From: a virus
Reading direction: 5' to 3' (one strand)
Length of the DNA stretch: 20,189 nt
Virus record (IMG/VR): IMGVR_UViG_3300031865_000008
Span: 1-20,189 of that record
Both the position numbers and the translations under genes were made by a program. Shown here piece after piece: positions 1 to 6,149 of the stretch (its first letter is position 1; every line of letters starts with the position of its first letter). Under the pieces are notes generated by a model. The model was not told the DNA's origin and made no database searches. It saw only the letters and a list, made by a program, of their open reading frames with translations.

Positions 1-1583
1 CCAGCATCACTATCGAAATCGTGAGCGCCGAGAACGAGACCGCTCTCATCGCCAACACACGCGGCACGCATGCGATTCCGCACGGGGAAGACACGAAGTA
101 CGCTGGCACATGGCGCAGGCAGTACGCCGCGCTTGCAGCGGGCTACTCCGAACTCGGCAGCGACTGGGACGCTGACGGGGTAAGCGACGCGACATTCGCC
201 GATCCCGCACGCGCGACGCTTTGGCAACTGCTTGGCGCACGCGCAGGCGCCAAGCTCCGCATCACCATCACCCAGACCACACCGACGCCGTATGTGATGG
301 AGTACCCCGCCTTCTATCGCGACCCCGTCACGGACGCGATTGCCACCGACAACGGAGCGCACACTTACCCGCATGTGCGTAACAAGCAGACGCTCAACTG
401 GGGTCTGCTCGTCTATCCCACAGCAAGCAACACGCCGAGCGTGCGCTTGCCCCACCAGCCCATGACGCTCTACGACGCCGCCGCGCTCTATCGCCTGCTC
501 GAACGCGGAATAGACGCCAGCGCCACTATCGACACCATCGACCAGATACGCGCTTGGGGTATTGATGATGTTGAGACGGGCGGTCATCCTGCAGGCGTGC
601 CGCGCGTCAGGCAGATGTGCCGCGCCGCGCTGCTACCCTACACGACTCGGCTCGCGCTCTGGCTGATTAACGACCTGCGCGAGTGCCCCCCGCTCCCGAC
701 GCTGCCGACGCGCCGATTCCAAATCAGCCCACAATTCGGGTTCACAGGCGACTGGGGGCAGTGGTGCTACTTCGCCGCGCCCAGCCGACGCTACTATCTC
801 CATCCCGACGAGAACGCGCACCTCTGGGAGATTGAGGGCGATACAGAGACGCAGCGCACGGTGACTGACCGAACTGTCGGACGATACCTCATCACGCGAC
901 ACGACATGTCCGTCGACGGCACGGAGACGATGCAACATCCCACCAAGCAGTGGCGCATCCGTGTCGGCACGCGCACGCTCGCACGCACCACGCCCTTCTT
1001 CTCCCACGCATGCGTCTCCGCAACCGTACAGACTTCGCCATCGCTGGCTATCCCGCTCGTCGTGTCGCAACTGCGCGACCGACTCTACTTCGCGTTCCAA
1101 CCTAATACGCTCGAATTCGTCGCGCTGCCCCTGCTCAGGCAGCGCACGCCGCGCAGCACGCCGCGACCGCTCCACGCGCTCGAAGCCAACGACCGTACCG
1201 ACCTCCCGCAACTCCTCATCGGATACCAGCACGATACCAGCGTCACGCTCGCCATCCTGCCCGCCGACGGTACAATCGTAGAGGTCTGGACGATGAGCGG
1301 GAAGCGAATCCTCATACAGACTTGGGGCGAGGAGTACGCCATCTACGCATGGATACTCGGACAGGACAGCCGCGTGCGCATGCGAGTCTCACGCGACCAC
1401 GCACGCACATGGACAACCCCCACCGACTGCACACTCGACGGCGCGCCCTTCGTCGCCGACGACCTTGGCGACTGCACGCTCGACCGCAGACACCGCGTGC
1501 TATACCTCACCTACAAGCGCAATGCAACCGTCGCTGTCGCACGCTCTACTAACGGCATAAACTGGGAGACTTGCCTGACATAA
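1..1583 (+). CDS. putative tail fibre/receptor-binding protein with Asp-box motifs (5' partial)
   Basis: The reading frame is open from the left window edge. A GTG at 21 is possible, but no Shine-Dalgarno or -10 box precedes it and the codons before it (SITIEIV) read like a beta strand, so the gene probably begins upstream. From GTG 21 the protein is 520 aa. I do not recognise a named family. The C-terminal end carries two sequences like the BNR/Asp-box of sialidase-type beta-propellers: SRDHARTW near residue 457 and STNGINW near residue 509. Such propellers often bind carbohydrate. The position next to the tail genes makes a tail-tip, fibre or adhesin role plausible, but this is inference. 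No signal peptide or membrane segment is evident. The TAA stop lies at the left edge of a palindrome (1582-1604) that looks like a terminator, so this gene probably ends a transcription unit. Confidence 0.6.
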   Translation, partial: SITIEIVSAENETALIANTRGTHAIPHGEDTKYAGTWRRQYAALAAGYSELGSDWDADGVSDATFADPARATLWQLLGARAGAKLRITITQTTPTPYVMEYPAFYRDPVTDAIATDNGAHTYPHVRNKQTLNWGLLVYPTASNTPSVRLPHQPMTLYDAAALYRLLERGIDASATIDTIDQIRAWGIDDVETGGHPAGVPRVRQMCRAALLPYTTRLALWLINDLRECPPLPTLPTRRFQISPQFGFTGDWGQWCYFAAPSRRYYLHPDENAHLWEIEGDTETQRTVTDRTVGRYLITRHDMSVDGTETMQHPTKQWRIRVGTRTLARTTPFFSHACVSATVQTSPSLAIPLVVSQLRDRLYFAFQPNTLEFVALPLLRQRTPRSTPRPLHALEANDRTDLPQLLIGYQHDTSVTLAILPADGTIVEVWTMSGKRILIQTWGEEYAIYAWILGQDSRVRMRVSRDHARTWTTPTDCTLDGAPFVADDLGDCTLDRRHRVLYLTYKRNATVAVARSTNGINWETCLT

Positions 1584-1608
1584 GGGTGACAATTTGTCAC
1601 CCTTTCCA
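1582..1608 (+). terminator. palindromic hairpin: terminator or operator
   Basis: Two 11-bp arms, AAGGGTGACAA (1582-1592) and TTGTCACCCTT (1594-1604), flank a single T, and a short pyrimidine run (TCC) follows. The left arm overlaps the TAA stop of the upstream gene. This fits an intrinsic terminator, although the U-tract is weak. The right arm also contains TTGTCA, a good -35 box for the TATAAT at 1618, so the palindrome could instead be an operator. Confidence 0.55.
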
Positions 1609-1625
1609 TTCGCGTCGTATAATTC
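1594..1625 (+). promoter_or_regulatory. promoter, -35 TTGTCA / -10 TATAAT
   Basis: TTGTCA (1594-1599) is separated by 18 bp from TATAAT (1618-1623), which sits inside the CGTATAATTC motif that recurs in this window. It is the only copy with a convincing -35 box. It is also the only copy without an ATG within 10 nt, so its transcript would have a leader of roughly 70 nt before the ATG at 1704. Confidence 0.6.
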
Positions 1626-1688
1626 GTCAGCACACACCACAGCGGGTATCCTATGGGAGGCGTCGCGACGCGCGACTCCACTTCCTAT

Positions 1689-1703
1689 CGTACAATTCTA
1701 ACG
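1689..1703 (+). promoter_or_regulatory. leaderless -10 promoter CGTACAATTC
   Basis: The -10 box TACAAT (1691-1696) lies 7 nt before the ATG at 1704. That is the distance expected if transcription starts at or beside the A of the start codon. No -35 box is recognisable about 17 bp upstream. Confidence 0.55.
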
Positions 1704-1910
1704 ATGGCGAAACGCAAGGATGACCGATGGCTCAGCGGTGAGGAACTGATTGAGGCGCTCAAGCGGGAACTGAACGGACACGAGGTGACCGACGAACCCG
1801 CGAAACCGCGCACGCCGCAATACACCTTGCGTATCCCGCGCAAGCGTGCCAATCCGCCGAAGCCCCCGAAGAAGAAGCCGAACACCGATCAGAAACGGCT
1901 CGACATATAG
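1704..1910 (+). CDS. small basic hypothetical protein, leaderless start
   Basis: This is a 68-aa protein starting MAKRKDDRW. The frame stays open back to an ATG at 1653. I choose 1704 because CGTACAATTC ends 5 nt before it, as in the other leaderless genes here, while the 1653 ATG overlaps a GGGAGG Shine-Dalgarno-like string. The N-terminal half has a short amphipathic stretch (GEELIEALKREL). The C-terminal half is rich in Pro, Lys and Arg (RKRANPPKPPKKK), as in disordered nucleic-acid-binding tails. The family is not recognised. The TAG stop falls within the first unit of the 11-bp repeat array. Its place between the tail-fibre-like gene and the tail operon gives no firm function. A DNA-binding or regulatory role is possible but unproven. 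Confidence 0.6.
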   Translation: MAKRKDDRWLSGEELIEALKRELNGHEVTDEPAKPRTPQYTLRIPRKRANPPKPPKKKPNTDQKRLDI

Positions 1911-1956
1911 TCGACATGTAGGTGACATGTAGTTGACATGTAGTTGACATGTAGTC
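1902..1956. repeat. five tandem 11-bp repeats, GACATGTAGTY
   Basis: Units are GACATATAGTC (1902-1912), GACATGTAGGT (1913-1923), GACATGTAGTT (1924-1934), GACATGTAGTT (1935-1945) and GACATGTAGTC (1946-1956). Each of units 2-5 contains the palindrome ACATGT. The 11-bp period is close to one helical turn, so the units face one side of the helix. The array ends 41 bp before the predicted start of the tail-operon transcript at 1997 and overlaps the stop codon of the preceding gene. It looks like a protein-binding array: activator, repressor or iteron type. Confidence 0.9.
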
Positions 1957-1982
1957 ACTCGCTCGCAAAGGCTAACGCGCGG

Positions 1983-1996
1983 CGTATAATTCAGCG
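1983..1996 (+). promoter_or_regulatory. leaderless -10 promoter CGTATAATTC of the tail operon
   Basis: TATAAT (1985-1990) lies 6 nt before the ATG at 1997. No -35 hexamer is visible about 17 bp upstream, but the 11-bp repeat array covers -95 to -41 if A1997 is +1. This layout suggests a promoter that depends on a protein bound at the array. Confidence 0.65.
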
Positions 1997-2347
1997 ATGG
2001 CTACCCGACGCAAGCGCACGGTAAACGAGACGACGACTGCGAACGAGCCGCAGGCGGTGGTACAGCCTGCGGCGGATGGAATCGTGGCGACGGAGTGTAT
2101 GACGGTCGACGGCTACGAGAGCGTGCGACGACTCGTCACGCCAAACGGCGTCTACTACGGCATACCCGACCCAGAGAACGGCACTCTCTACCGCTGTCTC
2201 CGCGAGGACGAATGGAACGCCTTTCAACGCATCCTTGACGACCTCGCCAGCTTCATGACCATCTCGCGCGAGCTGGCGTTCCGATGTCGCGTGACGGATT
2301 TCGGCGGTGTTGTCACGGTTCGTCTCGGCGAGGGAGGTGACGACTGA
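1997..2347 (+). CDS. hypothetical protein, first gene of the tail operon
   Basis: This 116-aa protein is not recognised. It has a basic, Thr- and Ala-rich, probably disordered N-terminus (MATRRKRTV to about residue 30). A mixed alpha/beta region follows (YESVRRLVTPNGVYYGIPD, then EWNAFQRILDDLASFM), with a Val-rich C-terminal strand region. The start is set by the leaderless -10 box 6 nt upstream. The TGA stop shares its A with the ATG of the tail-tube-like gene (2345-2349), so the two are translationally coupled. Position just before the tube gene fits a small tail-assembly or neck protein, but I cannot assign one. Confidence 0.7.
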   Translation: MATRRKRTVNETTTANEPQAVVQPAADGIVATECMTVDGYESVRRLVTPNGVYYGIPDPENGTLYRCLREDEWNAFQRILDDLASFMTISRELAFRCRVTDFGGVVTVRLGEGGDD

Positions 2348-3279
2348 TGCCCGTACTCTACATCCCGCACGGTAGGCGCGCCGTATTAGGCATCGCGCAG
2401 ACGCTTGACCCGTCTTCGCCTCCAGCGGACGCCAACTACACGCCGTACCCCCTTGTAGGCGCGGCGGTCATGCGACGGCGCAATCTCATCGTTCCGCCCA
2501 TCCACTCGCGCGACTGGGCGTTCCTCTATAGCGACGGCGTGCAGTTCGCGCAGATCCAGCTGCGCATCCTCTGCATGCGCCACGCGACGGGGTTCGGACT
2601 CGGGATGGATGCGACGCTCCTCGACTGGATTATGGCTCGCAAGGCTGACGGCGACTCCTACGCCGCGTCTATCCGTCTCTACGACGGCAACGCGACCTAC
2701 CAGTTCCACGGCTGCAAGGTGCAGACGGCGCAGATGACCGTCACGAAGGGCGACCTCATCATGTGGAACATCGTCGCGCAAGCGCCGAATATCGGTACGC
2801 AGCTCAGCACGAACCCGTCCCAGCTCGTCTATCCCCAGTTCGCCGAGACGCCGCTCACTTGGCGCGATGTGCTGTTCGTCTCTACCGGCAACATCGACCT
2901 TCAGCCCATCTACAGCGTCGAGTTCTCTGTCGCCAACAATCTCATCATGAACGCGCCCATCGCTGAAGGCACTGAAAACTTCGGCACGGCGCTCGCGCGA
3001 TGGGACGGCGGACAGATGCAAGCCTCGGCGACCATCACGCTCCAGTATTACCGCGACGACCAGCTCGCCAGTCTCTACAACCCGAACGGGTTCGACTTCG
3101 GTATCCGATTCAGCTCGCCGAGCAACCGATTCATCCGATTCCCGCGGCTCGTCGCCGAGAACCCCATCGACCTGCCCGTCAACTACGGCCCGATGTTCAA
3201 ACAGGTGCAGTGCGTCGCGCTGGGCACGCCCGTTTCGGAACAGGCGGGCACGCCGCCGATATACCATGCGACCTCATAG
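2347..3279 (+). CDS. probable tail tube protein
   Basis: This 310-aa protein is translated from a strong Shine-Dalgarno sequence (AGGGAGGTGA, 2331-2340) with a 6-nt gap to the ATG. The sequence is beta-rich. GCKVQTAQMTVTKGDLIMWN (about residues 121-140) and YSVEFSVANNLIMNAPIAEG (about 188-207) resemble the strand patterns of tail-tube beta-sandwich proteins. The direct placement before the tape-measure gene supports this. The role would be to polymerise into hexameric rings around the tape measure and form the channel for DNA and ejected proteins. It ends with TAG directly followed by the ATG of the tape measure, leaving no room for the usual tail-assembly chaperone pair. The family match is by pattern and context only. 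Confidence 0.6.
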   Translation: MPVLYIPHGRRAVLGIAQTLDPSSPPADANYTPYPLVGAAVMRRRNLIVPPIHSRDWAFLYSDGVQFAQIQLRILCMRHATGFGLGMDATLLDWIMARKADGDSYAASIRLYDGNATYQFHGCKVQTAQMTVTKGDLIMWNIVAQAPNIGTQLSTNPSQLVYPQFAETPLTWRDVLFVSTGNIDLQPIYSVEFSVANNLIMNAPIAEGTENFGTALARWDGGQMQASATITLQYYRDDQLASLYNPNGFDFGIRFSSPSNRFIRFPRLVAENPIDLPVNYGPMFKQVQCVALGTPVSEQAGTPPIYHATS

Positions 3280-6147
3280 ATGGAACGCGAGCGTGAGCTG
3301 ACCTTCAACATCCGACTGGACGGACTTGAGAAGCTCAAGTCCGACCTCGAATCGCTCGTACAAACGCTCCAATCGCTCCTGCCGAGTGTGCCCGCGCCGC
3401 CGACGGGCTGGAGCGTCACGCCGTCGGGAATCGCTGTGCCCCCGTCAGCCACCTCTATCCCGTCGAGTCTTTCGGTAGCCCAGCAAGCGCACGCGCTGGG
3501 CATGCAAGCCACGCAACAGAACCGACCACCCACGCCGTCACCCAACCCTGCGCAGACAATCCATCACGCGACGCAGCCGTATGTGCAGGCGGTTCAGCAG
3601 GCACAGCAGGCGCAGCAGCAGGCACAGCAGGCGCAGCAGCAGGTACAGCAGGCGCAACAGCAGGCGCAACAGGCGCAACAGCAGGCGCAACAGGCGCAGC
3701 AGCAGGCGCAACAGGCGCAGCAGCAGGCACAGCAGGCGCAACAGGCGCAGCAGCAGGCGCAACAGGCGCAACAGCAGGCACAGCCCGATCTATACGAACA
3801 GTTAATCACGACGCTTCGGAATATCGCCAGCATCGGGTACGCAGGCGGGCGCATGGGACTCGGTACTTGGGCGATGGGACAGGTCGCTTCTGGACTTGCC
3901 ACCGCGCTGCAATCCATCCCCGCGCTCGGACTCGCGCTCAATCCCGCCACGATGGCAGCCGCAGCGGCGATGTTCCTCATCTCCCCGTCGCTCAACGCCG
4001 TCGGACGCAACATCGGCGCGGAGATGATGGCGGGCGTCACGGGACAAGGCGGCACCACGCCCAGCAGCATCTTCTACGACGCTATCACCTCGAACCCCAT
4101 CTTCCGCGTGCTGTCGTGGATACCGTTCTTCGGCCCGCAGATGGAAGCCGCCGTGCAGGGACACGCGCGGTTCCTGCGTGCCTACGAGTCGCAACTCGTC
4201 GCCGCGCTTATCACGCAACAGCGACCGCTCATGGCGATCCCGCTCGCAGGCATGGGCCCCGCGCTCGGTATCATGGGCATGGGCGTCGACCTGCTGGGGT
4301 TCTCACCTTACTACAGCGCCGTAGAACTTCAACGCGCCGCCGACCTCATGCTGCGCGGGTTCCGATTCCAACAGGGATTCACAGTGCGCGGCGGACTGCA
4401 ACCCGAATTCGGAACCCGCACGCTCACCAGCGAGCTGGACTTCTACACCCTAAGCGATGCGGAACGCCCGTCGCTGATCCAATCGCCGACAAGCATGCGC
4501 CTGATGCGACAGCGCGTCCGCGCCGACATCGACATCCCCGAACTGCGCGGCTATCGGTACATCGAGCAGCTGCTCGATACGGGTTATGTGCCCGAAACAC
4601 CCATCGCCACACCCACCGCTGTCGGGCGCGTCTTCCCGCGCACGCCCGCGAACATCCTCGAATTCACGGGCATGCTCCGACACACGCTGCTGCAGCAGTT
4701 TCCGATGTTTGGCGGCATAGTTAACCCCATCGTCGAGCAGGTACTCGACGAACTCGTCACGGCGGTCAACACGCCCGTCATGATGCAGCTCTTCGGCGCG
4801 GGCGCAGTCAATCGCTGGGATTACGCCCTCATGACACTCGCGCTGCAGGGCGACCCGCGCATGGTCTCGCTCCAGTTCGCCAACGCGCCCGATGGTCGGA
4901 GCCTGCGCGACATCGCGTGGGAGATGTTCTATCTCCAGCGCGGGCAGCAGCTCGCAGGCATCGAGACCGCACGCGCACAGATTCTGCTTGCGCAAGCCCA
5001 GCGGTTCGGCACCATCCGTGATACGACTGCAGCGTTCACGCGCCTGTACGAGACGACCGCCACTGAGGCGCAGCTCATCAATCAGCGCATCGCAAATATA
5101 GGCATGTATGCGCCCGCGCTGATGGACACGCCCGAGTTCAGGCAACTACTCGTCACGGCGGAGCAGCTCGCGCTGCGCCTGCGCGAGATTGCCGTGTCTA
5201 TGGCGCAGTTCCGCGTGCAGGTCACAGAGACGACCAGCGCGTTGGCGACTGTGCAGGCGGAGTACGGGCTGGTGATCGCGCGACGCGGCACAGCGGATAC
5301 TGTCGGCGGCGCGATGCTCACACGCGCTGAGACCCTTGTGCGCACGACCGATGCGCGAATCGAGGCGCTCCGTCAGCTCCAAGCGCAGGTCGGCGAGGTC
5401 GAAGCGATGCAAATCGAGACGCAGATTCAGCAGCTCGAACTCCAGCGCATCGCGGGTCTCGAATCGATGGCGACCCCGCCGCCCACGCAGGACTGGCTCC
5501 GACGACGCGCCGCAACGCAAGCGATACTGACCACCGCGCAGACCACCTTCGCGCAGTTCGCCGACATCCGCGCCCTCTACGAATCGCTCATGCGTCAGAC
5601 GGGCGAGCGGCTCCGCGCAATGGCGATGCATCGGGAGCGCATGCGCGAGCGCGGACTGTGGACAGAGGAGATGGAGACCCGATGGCGAATGGAGACGATG
5701 CAACAGGTCATCGAACTCGCGCAGTACCAGCAAGCCTACGAGAACCGCTGGCTCGACCGACTCGTCTCGCAGGTCTGGAACGCGCCCGCACGCATGGACG
5801 CCGTCGCGGCATGGTTCACACGGCGCGAGGCGAGCCTGTTCTATGACATCGTGCCGTGGGCGTTCGGTGGCACGCGCGAACGCGCCCAGTGGATGCGCGA
5901 GACCGTGCCGATGATGTACCGCACACTCATCGGTAGACTCGGCACGCAAGAGGGATTCATCGAGACCGCTATGGCAGCCATCATGGCGGGCGCACAGAAC
6001 ACCTTCAGCGGCGACCTGCGCATCCAAATCGTCGTCGAGGATTCGGGCAACCGTCTCATCGACGCGCAGCAGGTGCATCTCAACCTGAATAACCAGACGC
6101 GAGCCGTCGAATCCGTGACCGTCTCCGTGCCTGTACCGACGCAATAG
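3280..6147 (+). CDS. tail tape measure protein
   Basis: This 955-aa protein lies directly after the tube-like gene. Its length, helix-rich composition and hydrophobic segments fit a tape measure: it sets tail length and threads the tube lumen. Residues 1-35 form a charged amphipathic helix, and a Pro/Ser-rich linker runs to about 100. Residues 106-168 are nine Gln/Ala heptads (QQAQQAQ type). Hydrophobic, Gly/Ala-rich segments follow at about 190-245 (containing AMFLISPSLNAVG) and 310-345 (containing PLAGMGPALGIMGMGVDLLG), perhaps membrane-inserting on infection. Residues 560-860 are long Gln- and Arg-rich helices, and the extreme C-terminus is beta-like. At about 1.5 angstrom per residue the tail would be near 140 nm, an estimate only. 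There is no Shine-Dalgarno; the ATG abuts the upstream stop, so coupled re-initiation is likely. Confidence 0.88.
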   Translation: MERERELTFNIRLDGLEKLKSDLESLVQTLQSLLPSVPAPPTGWSVTPSGIAVPPSATSIPSSLSVAQQAHALGMQATQQNRPPTPSPNPAQTIHHATQPYVQAVQQAQQAQQQAQQAQQQVQQAQQQAQQAQQQAQQAQQQAQQAQQQAQQAQQAQQQAQQAQQQAQPDLYEQLITTLRNIASIGYAGGRMGLGTWAMGQVASGLATALQSIPALGLALNPATMAAAAAMFLISPSLNAVGRNIGAEMMAGVTGQGGTTPSSIFYDAITSNPIFRVLSWIPFFGPQMEAAVQGHARFLRAYESQLVAALITQQRPLMAIPLAGMGPALGIMGMGVDLLGFSPYYSAVELQRAADLMLRGFRFQQGFTVRGGLQPEFGTRTLTSELDFYTLSDAERPSLIQSPTSMRLMRQRVRADIDIPELRGYRYIEQLLDTGYVPETPIATPTAVGRVFPRTPANILEFTGMLRHTLLQQFPMFGGIVNPIVEQVLDELVTAVNTPVMMQLFGAGAVNRWDYALMTLALQGDPRMVSLQFANAPDGRSLRDIAWEMFYLQRGQQLAGIETARAQILLAQAQRFGTIRDTTAAFTRLYETTATEAQLINQRIANIGMYAPALMDTPEFRQLLVTAEQLALRLREIAVSMAQFRVQVTETTSALATVQAEYGLVIARRGTADTVGGAMLTRAETLVRTTDARIEALRQLQAQVGEVEAMQIETQIQQLELQRIAGLESMATPPPTQDWLRRRAATQAILTTAQTTFAQFADIRALYESLMRQTGERLRAMAMHRERMRERGLWTEEMETRWRMETMQQVIELAQYQQAYENRWLDRLVSQVWNAPARMDAVAAWFTRREASLFYDIVPWAFGGTRERAQWMRETVPMMYRTLIGRLGTQEGFIETAMAAIMAGAQNTFSGDLRIQIVVEDSGNRLIDAQQVHLNLNNQTRAVESVTVSVPVPTQ
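3586..3783 (+). repeat. 21-bp coding repeat: Gln/Ala heptads in the tape measure
   Basis: The DNA is built of CAG/CAA Gln codons and GCG/GCA Ala codons with a 21-bp period. It encodes nine seven-residue units (residues 106-168), mostly QQAQQAQ, with one Val substitution and one phase slip near the end. Ala falls at 3-4 spacing, the a/d pattern of an alanine-core coiled coil. The repetition explains a Cys-rich open frame on the opposite strand, which is an artefact. Confidence 0.9.
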
Positions 6148-6149
6148 CC

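Noticed and set aside
1653-1703. ATG 1653 as start of the small gene at 1704
   Set aside because: The ATG overlaps a Shine-Dalgarno-like GGGAGG and has no signal of its own, whereas ATG 1704 has the leaderless -10 box. The extra 17 residues show no conserved feature.
1902-1956. CRISPR array
   Set aside because: The units are 11 bp and directly adjacent, with no spacers and no cas genes.
2386-3267. 293-codon minus-strand frame opposite the tube-like gene
   Set aside because: It is a shadow frame. The + strand gene has a strong Shine-Dalgarno and coupled neighbours.
3594-4070. Cys-rich minus-strand frame with repeated CCACC units
   Set aside because: It is the antisense reading of the Gln/Ala heptad repeat in the tape measure.
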